From assembly GCF_002836205.1 (NCBI RefSeq), contig NZ_PJBE01000010.1, positions 62,001-126,000 of the forward strand: a stretch of DNA of 64,000 nt. The letters are read 5' to 3'. The translations under genes and the position numbers were made by a program. Positions 26,692 through 34,830 of this stretch are shown here, piece after piece. The stretch comes from Shewanella sp. Choline-02u-19 (GTDB lineage Bacteria; Pseudomonadota; Gammaproteobacteria; Enterobacterales; Shewanellaceae). Every line of letters starts with the position of its first letter. The first letter of the stretch is position 1. The notes beneath the pieces are model-generated. The model was not told the DNA's origin and did no database searches. It worked only from the letters and a program-made list of their open reading frames with translations.

Positions 26692-28847
26692 TGCGTGACA
26701 CGCCATTAAACCAACCTAGCAATCCTGTTGAATTGTTGGAGTTTTCAGGCAATAAACGTGTGCCACTTATCCTGCAGGCTGAAATGGCAGAGTGCGGCTT
26801 AGCGTGTGTCGCCATGATTGCCAGTTTTCATGGTCATAAGCTGGATATGGCAGCATTAAGGAAACGCTATAGTGCTGACCTTAAGGGGATGAACTTACAG
26901 CAGCTTATTGGCTTAAGTGACAGCATGGGACTAGCGAGCCGTGCGCTGCGATGCCCGATTGAAGAGGTTGGTAAGTTAGCTTTGCCCTGTGTGTTGCATT
27001 GGGACATGAATCACTTTGTAGTGCTTACTGGTGTCACAAAATCAGGGGTGAGTATTAATGACCCAGGGCTAGGTAAGAGAAAGCTATCCCTTAAAGAGTT
27101 TGCCGAGCACTTTACGGGGATAGCACTGGAACTGACCCCAACCAAGGGCTTTGAACAGCAAGATGAGCGCCAGCAAATGCATTTATCCCAACTCTGGAGC
27201 AAGATGACTGGGTTAGGTAAAACCTTAACCTCTTTGTTTGTACTGTCCATATTGCTCCAAATCTTTGCACTTGTGACGCCCTATTACATGCAGTGGGTTG
27301 TCGATGAAGTACTGATTAGTCAGGACAAACCACTGCTAATCGTGCTCGCTTTAGGCTTTGGCTTGCTTGCCATTATTAATGTCATTACTACCGGTGTACG
27401 TAGCTGGTTAGTGCTTAGGGTATCAAGCCTACTCAATATGCAGATGGGCGTTAATCTGCTGCGTCACTTGCTTAGACTGCCCATGAGCTATTTTGAAAAA
27501 CGCCACATTGGCGATTTAGTGTCACGCTTTGGCTCCCTTGCTCAAGTACGTGAAAGGCTCACTACAGGGCTCGTTGAAACGGTAGTTGATGGTGTTATGT
27601 CAATTGCCGTATTGGTGATGATGCTCTTATACAGCGTCAAGCTGACATTCGTGGTTGTCGCAGCCATTTTGATTTATGCCTTGCTGCGGTTAGCCCTCTA
27701 TCGTCCCTTACACCGTGCAACCGAAGAGTCCATTCAGGCTAGCGCAAAAGAGCAGACTAACTTTCTTGAAAATATCCGTGGTATTCAGACTATCAAACTG
27801 TTTACCTGTGAGCCACAAAGGCAAAGCATTTGGCAAAACCGTTATAGCGAAGTTATCAATGCAGACATTCGACTCGGTAAACTAAAAATCAGTTTTGAAG
27901 CGGTTAATAAACTGCTATTTGGCCTTGAGAACATCATTGTTATCTATCTTGCGGCAACAATTGTCATGTCTGGCGACTTAACCATCGGTATGGTACTGGC
28001 ATTTATCGCTTATAAAAATCTATTGACGGAGCGTTTCGCGAGTTTAATCGAGCAACTTATTCTGTTTCGTATGCTGCGCCTGCATCTGGACCGAATTTCA
28101 GACATTGCATTGCATGAACAAGAAGCTAATCGTGAAAGCATTATGCCGCTTAACAAGGTGACTGGCCAGCTTACCCTTGAGCATGTCAGTTATTGTTATG
28201 GCGATAATGAGCCGAATATTATCAACGATGCGTGCCTAACCATTAATGCACATGAGTCAGTCGCAATAGTGGGAGAGTCGGGCTGTGGTAAAACGACCTT
28301 AGTCAAACTGATGCTCGGGTTATTCACCCCCACTCAAGGCCGCATATTGATCGATGGGCAAGATATTACTCAAATCGGCCTGACTCAATATCGGCAACAG
28401 ATTGCGGCAGTCATGCAGGACGATACCTTGCTATCCGGTTCCATCGCCGACAACTTAACCTTCTTTGAGCCTGAGCCCAATTACTTGCGCATGCAGCAGT
28501 GTGCCCAATTGGCCGCCATTGACAGTGATATCAGTAAAATGACCATGGGTTACAACACGCTTGTGGGGGATATGGGTAGTCAGTTCTCTGGTGGGCAGGT
28601 TCAACGCTTATTACTGGCAAGAGCCCTATACCAGCAGCCTAGTTTACTGTTTATGGATGAAGCCACCAGTCATCTTGATATCGAAAACGAAGCAAAAATC
28701 AGCGAGCAGATAAAGCACCTTGAAATGACGCGAATTATTATTGCCCACAGACCTGAAACCATCAAGCAAGCGCAGCGGGTATTAGTCATGCACCAAGGCA
28801 AAGTCTACACGCCTGAAGAGCTGCAGCAATTAACAGGAACGGAATAA
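26691..28847 (+). CDS. Peptidase-containing ABC transporter (C39 bacteriocin exporter, CvaB-like)
   Basis: Cleaves a double-glycine leader and exports the released peptide. The 718-residue protein has an N-terminal C39 peptidase (about 20-150) with oxyanion Gln29, catalytic Cys35 (QAEMAECGLAC), His108 (WDMNHFVVL) and Asp124 (NDPG). A six-helix ABC membrane domain follows (about 175-450), then an ATPase with Walker A GESGCGKTT (about 527), signature FSGGQVQR (about 630) and Walker B LLFMDEATS (about 652). All catalytic residues are present. Its likely substrate is the 61-residue peptide encoded 223 bases downstream. Confidence 0.95.
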   Translation: MRDTPLNQPSNPVELLEFSGNKRVPLILQAEMAECGLACVAMIASFHGHKLDMAALRKRYSADLKGMNLQQLIGLSDSMGLASRALRCPIEEVGKLALPCVLHWDMNHFVVLTGVTKSGVSINDPGLGKRKLSLKEFAEHFTGIALELTPTKGFEQQDERQQMHLSQLWSKMTGLGKTLTSLFVLSILLQIFALVTPYYMQWVVDEVLISQDKPLLIVLALGFGLLAIINVITTGVRSWLVLRVSSLLNMQMGVNLLRHLLRLPMSYFEKRHIGDLVSRFGSLAQVRERLTTGLVETVVDGVMSIAVLVMMLLYSVKLTFVVVAAILIYALLRLALYRPLHRATEESIQASAKEQTNFLENIRGIQTIKLFTCEPQRQSIWQNRYSEVINADIRLGKLKISFEAVNKLLFGLENIIVIYLAATIVMSGDLTIGMVLAFIAYKNLLTERFASLIEQLILFRMLRLHLDRISDIALHEQEANRESIMPLNKVTGQLTLEHVSYCYGDNEPNIINDACLTINAHESVAIVGESGCGKTTLVKLMLGLFTPTQGRILIDGQDITQIGLTQYRQQIAAVMQDDTLLSGSIADNLTFFEPEPNYLRMQQCAQLAAIDSDISKMTMGYNTLVGDMGSQFSGGQVQRLLLARALYQQPSLLFMDEATSHLDIENEAKISEQIKHLEMTRIIIAHRPETIKQAQRVLVMHQGKVYTPEELQQLTGTE

Positions 28848-29070
28848 AAAAGATGATGCGAGAGTAAAAAGGTGCATCGAAAAAGGAATTTAAACAGTGA
28901 AGTATTGAGTTTAAAGTAACGATGATATTTCATTGGTTAAAAACAAGGATGTGACAATTTTAGACGGACGCCACACCCTTGGTCAATCGCTTAAGGCTGG
29001 GATAGTCGAATAGACTCTTCAAGCACTTAGGCAAACATAACGTTAAACAGTGTAATTTAAGGAAGATATT

Positions 29071-29256
29071 ATGCAAGTTTCAAAAATAGAAGAGCTAACA
29101 GTGAGTGAAGTGGAGCAAGTAAATGGTGGCGGGAGCTGGTTTGGTGCATTGATACTAGGTACGATAATCGGCGAAGTTTGGGGAGATTTTAAAAGCAACC
29201 CTTCATCATATGGTTCACGTTATTCTAATATGAACAATATGCACGCTAAATATTAA
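29071..29256 (+). CDS. Double-glycine leader peptide, probable bacteriocin/microcin precursor
   Basis: A 61-residue peptide. Residues 1-20 form a typical GG leader: IEELTVSEVEQVNGG has the spaced hydrophobics and acidic residues that C39 peptidases recognise. Cleavage after Gly20 would free a 41-residue core starting GSWFGALILGTIIG, with a hydrophobic Gly-x3-Gly-like front and a Ser/Asn/Tyr-rich polar tail. There is no cysteine, so no disulfide or lanthionine is expected. AAGGA lies 7 bases before ATG. The position right after the exporter genes fits a secreted antimicrobial or signalling peptide; I know no named homologue. Confidence 0.8.
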   Translation: MQVSKIEELTVSEVEQVNGGGSWFGALILGTIIGEVWGDFKSNPSSYGSRYSNMNNMHAKY

Positions 29257-29261
29257 TTGGG

Positions 29262-29292
29262 CCCCCCTTTACCCTAATAGAGTAAAGGGGGG
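29262..29292 (+). promoter_or_regulatory. Strong G/C hairpin between precursor and CPBP genes
   Basis: CCCCCCTTTAC and GTAAAGGGGGG form a perfect 11-pair stem with loop CCTAATAGA. No T-run follows. The 3' arm runs into the GGGGAG ribosome site (29291-29296) of the next gene, so the hairpin could stabilise the precursor mRNA and limit translation of the downstream gene. Confidence 0.65.
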
Positions 29293-29303
29293 GGAGATCT
29301 GAC

Positions 29304-29774
29304 ATGACGTTAAATTCATTGTTGAATTATAAATTTGGGAATAACTACCCAGCTCTTATTTTAGAAGCTTTTATAATTAATTTTTTTGTCCTTTTTTTAT
29401 TTGTTTTCATATGGGGAGGGGAGAGTAATGTAGGTGCATTTGTATTTAACATTAGTAACATTGTGACTGCTATCTTCATTGTTCCCTTATTGGAAACTAT
29501 CATTTTTTTTATTGTTCTTCCTTATGTTTTGTATGCTTTTGATATGAAAGCTTTCAACATCTGTATTATTTGCTCATCTGCTTTTTCATTTTCTCATAGC
29601 CCTGACGTAGCAGTTTTTTATATTTTTTATTTTCTATTTGGTTGGTACTTATCGGTTTGCTCTAGTAAATTTGTTTTTTCTAGCGGAAGTATGCTAAGAG
29701 GTGCATTTTTAGTGTTTTTCATGCATGCTATTTGGAATTTGATTATTCTCTCTATCTCTTACTTTATTGGTTAG
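29304..29774 (+). CDS. CPBP-like (CAAX protease/bacteriocin-processing) membrane protein, possible immunity protein
   Basis: A 156-residue, very hydrophobic protein with four or five membrane helices. It keeps the spacing of CPBP motifs: Glu64 in PLLETIIFF (motif 1, usually EExxxR, here only one Glu and no Arg), F94-x3-H98 (FSFSH, motif 2) and H141-x3-N145 (HAIWN, motif 3). Family members sit next to bacteriocin genes and give self-immunity or process peptides. Directly downstream of the precursor, which supports an immunity role (inference). GC content is much lower than in flanking core genes, suggesting recent transfer. Confidence 0.72.
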   Translation: MTLNSLLNYKFGNNYPALILEAFIINFFVLFLFVFIWGGESNVGAFVFNISNIVTAIFIVPLLETIIFFIVLPYVLYAFDMKAFNICIICSSAFSFSHSPDVAVFYIFYFLFGWYLSVCSSKFVFSSGSMLRGAFLVFFMHAIWNLIILSISYFIG

Positions 29775-30931
29775 TGTTAATGGCTCGCAATTATTTCGGC
29801 CAATTTTCGTTTACCTTCAGCGGATTTTCGGTCTCTACGTGCCTAACTACTGTGGGCTGATACTGTATCCATCCCGCGAACTTGGGTTCTGTCACAAACA
29901 GAGATTGAGCAGCTATAAATTGAGGAGAATTATTGTTGGAGTAATAGAATAAGTTCAACAAAATTAAAATATAATATTAGAAAGTACATTACTCATTTTA
30001 GCTTTATTTTATATAGGAAATTTGCTTAATTTAATTGTGACGCATTATCTTTTAATAATTATTCAAAATTTGAATAAACAACCACCCAGAAAGCCTTTGC
30101 CCTGTTTTTATAGTCAAACAGATACGAATCACACAACCTTCTTCGTATAAGTTATGTGGTATTACAACAATGAGACTTCTAGCCTGAAATGATACAAAAC
30201 CACGATATTGGTGTAAAGTCTAAATGTAGAATGTGCTAAGTAACAAATAGCTACTTAATTTAGTGTAGTGGCAGTATATTAATAAGGCATTTAAGGAATA
30301 TATGGAATTTATACTTCAACTATTATCTCTCTTAATTAAGCTTTTTTTCTTTATTAGCGTCATTCAGTTTTTTTTAGGAAAAAAGTTTATTAGAGAAAGT
30401 TATATTAATTTTCTCTAAACACTAAATAACCACTACAAATCAGTTGTATGCCTAGTTTGAGTGATGTCAACGCTTAGCCTCTATCAGCTCCTTTTTATAA
30501 CAGGGCGGCCATGAGTGTGCATCATTTTAATAACGGCCTTTGTAAACGTTCAGAAACTCTGCCGCGGAAAACCCCATACCACAATAAATGGTCTAAACCA
30601 TGCTACCCCTACCCTCAACTGAAGAGCCCATAGATACTGAGTACCACTATCTCTAAAATAAAATTATACTATTGATTATTAATAACTGAAGATATAATTT
30701 CCGTTGTGGATTTTCGCTAAATGAAATGCCGAGTTCTGCCGAATAAAGCTCGGAAGGAACATGTTTTAAAGGTTTTTCATTTTATATTAATCACAGGCTT
30801 TATCTTATGCTAAAAGTGTCGACTTACTTAGGCTATAGATTGTTGTTTTTTACTCATGCTATGACTCGATGTAAACGACAGAGCTGATTATTGAGTTCTG
30901 TTTTTACTGAGTTCAGTGTTTAACTAAGTTT
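29775..30931. other. 1.16-kb AT-rich stretch with at most one tiny gene
   Basis: Apart from a possible 38-residue membrane peptide at 30302, I see no gene, transposon end or clear remnant. Open frames such as the 61-codon one overlapping the end of the CPBP gene have no ribosome site. The 200 bases before 30932 should hold the promoter of the diguanylate cyclase gene. Confidence 0.55.
30302..30418 (+). CDS. Possible 38-residue single-helix membrane peptide
   Basis: ATG GAA TTT begins a 38-codon frame with AAGGA four bases upstream. The product starts MEFILQLLSLLIKLFFF and ends with a basic, polar tail (KKFIRESYINFL): one membrane helix with a positive C-terminus. It lies in the accessory island after the CPBP gene. 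It could be an accessory immunity or toxin peptide, or chance; the AT-rich context makes such frames likely. Confidence 0.3.
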   Translation: MEFILQLLSLLIKLFFFISVIQFFLGKKFIRESYINFL

Positions 30932-32137
30932 ATGTTGAGGTTTGTTTTGTCTGCCTTTTACCACCGATGTCGCTATTTCTTTCTTCCCCTTTTATTCACT
31001 GGCATAACATTGAGCATAATTCAGCTCTCTCAGCCAAGCTTACAAACTTGGCTGAGAGTGATTGAACAACTGCCTAACTGGCTACTTCCTGCTGTCGCTA
31101 TCATCGCGCTGCAATTCAACCGCAGTCGATTAGCCTATTTAGCCATCTTATTGTTGGCATATTACTTCTGTATCACCACTGATCAAGTTGCAATAACAGA
31201 TCTCAATCTATACTCAGATCCGCTACTGCTTGCAGGTGCTCTCACCATTACTTGGTTCGCGTTTATTAAAGACAGAGGGCTTCTGTCTTCCCATAGTGTA
31301 GTGAGGATCCTTGGGGTAATATTGAGCTTGGCAGTCGCTTTAGGTTGGATCTGGGTTAACACTAAATTCAAGATAACACTCGATAGTTATCTTCCCAGTA
31401 TGGTTACCATAGAGATTCGAATATTAACGCCTTTGTATATCTGCTTATTATTGACTTTTATGCGAGGAATTTGGCCGTCTAATTTGGTCAATACTTCGAT
31501 ATTCATTACATTAGTATTATGGGCAATACATTTTATTTATCCTAGCTTGATCCCCATCTCCATTTCCATGACAGCATTGGCCATTCTTTATATTTTAACG
31601 GTCCTGACAGATTCCTACTTTCTCGCTTATCGTGATGAACTAACAGGGCTCGCTTCACGCCGTGCCCTTTATAATGCAGTGCTTTCCCTAGGCCGTAAAT
31701 ACAGCGTGGCCATGCTAGATATAGATCATTTTAAGAAGTTTAATGATACCTATGGCCATGATGTTGGTGATCAGGTTCTTAAGCTCGTCTCCAGTAAAAT
31801 TGACCAGGTAAATGGCAATGGTAAAGCCTTCCGCTATGGCGGTGAGGAGTTCACCATCATCTTTCCCCGTAAAGATGTATCATCAGTTATCCTCTATCTT
31901 GAAGAGGTGCGCGAGGCCATAGAAGACTACGATATAGTGCTACGCAATGATAAACGTAAGCAACAAACCAAAGCTAAACGTAGCACCACTCAAAGTGACA
32001 GGAAAACTGTCAATGTCACCATCTCGATAGGCGTTGCAGAACATAAAAATGGCGAAACTTTTGAACAAACTCTGAAGAGATCTGATGTAGCCTTATACAA
32101 GGCGAAGAAAAAAGGACGTAACCAAGTTTGCGTTTAG
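30932..32137 (+). CDS. Membrane diguanylate cyclase (GGDEF)
   Basis: A 401-residue inner-membrane protein. Six or seven hydrophobic segments fill residues 15-230, with no recognised sensor domain. The GGDEF domain (about 235-400) has DELTGLASRRAL, MLDIDHFKKFNDTYGHDVGD and the active-site motif YGGEEF, all intact, so it should make c-di-GMP. An unusual basic insert (KRKQQTKAKRSTTQSDRK) lies between the catalytic motif and the final SIGVAE strand. Monocistronic, just right of the accessory island. Confidence 0.92.
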   Translation: MLRFVLSAFYHRCRYFFLPLLFTGITLSIIQLSQPSLQTWLRVIEQLPNWLLPAVAIIALQFNRSRLAYLAILLLAYYFCITTDQVAITDLNLYSDPLLLAGALTITWFAFIKDRGLLSSHSVVRILGVILSLAVALGWIWVNTKFKITLDSYLPSMVTIEIRILTPLYICLLLTFMRGIWPSNLVNTSIFITLVLWAIHFIYPSLIPISISMTALAILYILTVLTDSYFLAYRDELTGLASRRALYNAVLSLGRKYSVAMLDIDHFKKFNDTYGHDVGDQVLKLVSSKIDQVNGNGKAFRYGGEEFTIIFPRKDVSSVILYLEEVREAIEDYDIVLRNDKRKQQTKAKRSTTQSDRKTVNVTISIGVAEHKNGETFEQTLKRSDVALYKAKKKGRNQVCV

Positions 32138-32287
32138 TCCGTCACAGAGATAAATGAAAGTAGTGAATCAAAAGGCGATTTGTTAACTATTCTTTCTATA
32201 GTCGAGCCTCAACTAACCCTTTTGCGTATTCAGTGCGTTAGTACTTATAACGATACTTATCAGCCAACACACAGCAGAGAACGCAAC

Positions 32288-32722
32288 ATGAGAAAAATAA
32301 CCTTACTTAGTCTTATAACCATCACAACATTATTTCTCCTAGGCTGCGATGCTCAGAAAACAGAACAAGCGTCAGCGGGCTCTATCAGCTTGGCAAACCC
32401 CGCATCTACTTATTGTGTCGCTCAAGGCGGTACCCTCTCGATTGAATCTGAAGAAGATGGGCAAGTTGGTTATTGCACCTTGCCCAGTGGTGAGAGAGTG
32501 GAAGAGTGGCAGCTGTATAAGCGTGACCACAAAGAGAGTAATGAGGATATTGAAGTGACCGAGATGCTACAAACTCCGAATCCAGCAGCTGAATACTGCT
32601 TAAAACTGGGCGGTACTTCAGATCTTTCCAGCGGTAATTGTATTTTGCCAAATGGCGAAAAAATTGATCAGTGGCAACTATTTCGCCGAGATCACCTGTT
32701 TATCGACCCACAAAACAGATAG
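32288..32722 (+). CDS. Lipoprotein with two DUF333 domains
   Basis: I start at ATG 32288 (MRKITLLSLITI), which gives a lipoprotein signal with FLLGC; the longer frame has no such start. The 144-residue precursor contains two repeats of the DUF333 pattern NPA-x-x-YC ... GG ... C-LP-GE ... WQL-RRDH: residues about 39-83 and 95-137. DUF333 proteins (YoaF/HslJ-neighbour type) are small envelope proteins of unknown role. Each repeat has two cysteines that could form a disulfide. Converges with the anti-sigma gene. Confidence 0.85.
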   Translation: MRKITLLSLITITTLFLLGCDAQKTEQASAGSISLANPASTYCVAQGGTLSIESEEDGQVGYCTLPSGERVEEWQLYKRDHKESNEDIEVTEMLQTPNPAAEYCLKLGGTSDLSSGNCILPNGEKIDQWQLFRRDHLFIDPQNR

Positions 32723-32752
32723 CTCAGCAGCAAGTCCACCAATAAGATAAAT

Positions 32753-33550
32753 TCAATCGACCGAACGAGCCGTTGCCATCAGTAAGCCCTTCTCAATCCA
32801 GATTGATACCTCTACGCCCCTTACGACTTGTTCAATGGGTTGCTGTCCTTGCTCTAGCACTGGCAGCTCTCCATAAAGACTGGGATCGTATTGCACCTCA
32901 TACAGAGTAACGGGTGCACCGTTATCCTGTTTAAAGCGGATCTGCGCGGCTGTTAGCCCTTGAATGGAGCAGTAGCGGCCGCCCAACATTTTACTTGCGG
33001 AGTTATCTAACAAACTCGAATTAACCAAGGTGAAATCCAGTTGAGTGAAATACTCTCTAAGCTGGTTTAAGTTTTGTGTTTGCACTTCCAGTGGTTTCAT
33101 CTTCACATGATTACGGGCGACTTCATCGGCTATTTTCCAGCTCATATCTCTAGCCGCAATGGCCGGTGAACCTGAGTGTAAATAACGGCGTAACTCCACA
33201 CTCGAAGACAACTGATATCCTGCCACCAGCAGCAATAAGCTGGCGACCATGGCGTAAACCATTTTGCTGATACTGCGAGATTTTTTGTTAAGGATCTTGC
33301 CCGCGCTTGCACCAGTAGATATTTCGCCAGGTACTTCGCTGCACTGAGCACGATTATATTCAGTAAGCTGAGCATCGGTCAGGGTAGCAGGCTGCGCTAG
33401 TGACGGCGTGTCTGCGGCCAACGTTGACGAGTCAGCCGCTAACAGCGCTTCCATGCGTGCGAGCCCATCTTGTGAAAGACTTTGTGCTTCAATATATTGC
33501 TTTACCATGCCTTTAAAGTTGTTGTCGGCGGCGCCGTGTTTTTTACTCAT
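32753..33550 (-). CDS. Probable anti-sigma factor, single-pass membrane protein
   Basis: This 265-residue protein follows the ECF sigma gene by 4 bases. Residues 1-95 are cytoplasmic and hydrophilic, one transmembrane helix lies at about 97-115 (MVYAMVASLLLLVAGY), and the rest (about 120-265) is periplasmic, with one Cys (GGRYCSIQG). I see no zinc-type HxxxCxxC motif in the cytoplasmic part. Position after the sigma gene and topology support an anti-sigma role; sequence alone does not prove it. Confidence 0.7.
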   Translation of the reverse strand: MSKKHGAADNNFKGMVKQYIEAQSLSQDGLARMEALLAADSSTLAADTPSLAQPATLTDAQLTEYNRAQCSEVPGEISTGASAGKILNKKSRSISKMVYAMVASLLLLVAGYQLSSSVELRRYLHSGSPAIAARDMSWKIADEVARNHVKMKPLEVQTQNLNQLREYFTQLDFTLVNSSLLDNSASKMLGGRYCSIQGLTAAQIRFKQDNGAPVTLYEVQYDPSLYGELPVLEQGQQPIEQVVRGVEVSIWIEKGLLMATARSVD

Positions 33551-33554
33551 GATG

Positions 33555-34043
33555 TTAGCCCCCCTGACCTGTGGTATTTGTTTGAGCAGACAGCTGCATA
33601 ATATCGACTGATTTAATCTTAATACGATGCAATCTCGATAAAATGGTGCCTCTGGGTTGACCTAAATCCTTAGCAATTTCAGCGGCGCTATAGCCCTCAA
33701 CCGCCCATAGATAAAGCACCTCTCGTTCCGCCGCGTTTAGCTGCGAAAACAGATACTCGATTAAGTCATGCTGTAGCTCGACCTCTTCCAAACATGTTTC
33801 ATCGAGTAAGGCGGGAGCATGATCATCTATGGGTTCGAAATCAATTATTTTTAAGCGCCTGCAGTCATCAATAAATTGATTACGGATCACGGTGCGTAAA
33901 TAGGCCCTAGGGTGCTCTGGTTTTGCTTCGCTCCTTAACCAACGTTCAATGGCTGTTTGCAGTAGGTCTTCCGCTTGCGCATTATGCCGAGTGAGACATA
34001 AACAATAACAGTATAAGCTCTGTAACAGCTCTCTATCCATCAT
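33555..34043 (-). CDS. ECF-type RNA polymerase sigma factor
   Basis: A 162-residue protein with sigma-70 region 2 (about 8-75, DLLQTAIERWLRS and HPRAYLRTVIRNQFIDDCRR) and region 4 (about 95-150, LNAAEREVLYLWAVEGYSAAEIAKDLGQPRGTILSRLHR-type HTH read in pieces). It overlaps bufC by 11 bases and is followed by a putative anti-sigma factor. In related bufferin loci of other proteobacteria a SigF-type ECF factor drives the operon, so it most likely controls bufA here (inference). Confidence 0.93.
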   Translation of the reverse strand: MMDRELLQSLYCYCLCLTRHNAQAEDLLQTAIERWLRSEAKPEHPRAYLRTVIRNQFIDDCRRLKIIDFEPIDDHAPALLDETCLEEVELQHDLIEYLFSQLNAAEREVLYLWAVEGYSAAEIAKDLGQPRGTILSRLHRIKIKSVDIMQLSAQTNTTGQGG

Positions 34044-34830
34044 GGGTTACCATTGACCTATAGCCAGCAATCCACCCTTGTTGGATCAACTGCGGCAGTA
34101 TGTTCAAATCAACATCAGCATCCGTTAATGCCCCCAAAGACAAGCCGCGCTTTATCGCCAGCAATAGCAGTGCTTCAGCAGCTGAAACCAGCGTGAATGT
34201 CGTCTTAAAACGCTCTCTAAAGGTCAATAGGTATAGTGGAGATGTGTCGCTTTGCGACTGTGAATATTTCACTGCATCAGCTGAAGCTTGATGCTTTAAC
34301 CAAATGCGATGCACTGGATACCTACAGGTAAGTAACTCCATGTCAGGCTGTAATAACAACACCGCTTGTTGTTGCTGCACTTCACTCAGCTGTCCCAGCC
34401 CTTCAAGTTTACATACCTGCGGTTGTTGCAAAAAATCTGTACGGTTCTGTGCGTAATAACCTTGCTTTAACGACCACTCTAGCGCCGCGAGCTCAGGCAG
34501 ATACTCAAGTCCCGCAAACGCTTGATGTTGCTTTATCTCTTTAGCGAGCAGTTGCGAAAACTGTGCGCCATAATGATTTAAATTAGCGTCGTTAAGCGGA
34601 TAAGCGGTGCAATACTGCTGCGCTAACTGACTGAAACAGCCCTCACCTAGCACCGTTTGGCACACTGGAAAACTGGTCTGTAAACCATTTAACAACGCCT
34701 GAAATGCATTATTTCGATAGACACTCAGCCGCGACTGTTCACGCTGATTGACCATGCTGAGCAACTCACTATCATCGCCATCAGCTTGCAACGCTTGAAT
34801 AAATGCCCCTTGCCAGTCAGCTAAGCGCAT
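34033..34830 (-). CDS. bufC: DUF2063 family RiPP partner protein (BufC/HvfC-like)
   Basis: A 265-residue protein whose first ~100 residues form the DUF2063 domain (QGAFIQALQADG, RLSVYRNNAFQALLNGL, FPVCQTVLGEGCF, YCTAYPLNDANLNHYGAQF). This domain binds MNIO (DUF692) enzymes and helps present the precursor. It overlaps bufB by 10 bases and the sigma gene by 11, showing tight coupling. The symbol follows the bufferin nomenclature by context. Confidence 0.85.
   Translation of the reverse strand: MRLADWQGAFIQALQADGDDSELLSMVNQREQSRLSVYRNNAFQALLNGLQTSFPVCQTVLGEGCFSQLAQQYCTAYPLNDANLNHYGAQFSQLLAKEIKQHQAFAGLEYLPELAALEWSLKQGYYAQNRTDFLQQPQVCKLEGLGQLSEVQQQQAVLLLQPDMELLTCRYPVHRIWLKHQASADAVKYSQSQSDTSPLYLLTFRERFKTTFTLVSAAEALLLLAIKRGLSLGALTDADVDLNILPQLIQQGWIAGYRSMVTHDG

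Noticed and set aside
29767..29952. 61-codon frame overlapping the end of the CPBP-like gene
   Set aside because: No ribosome site, no recognisable domain, and composition like the surrounding non-coding DNA.
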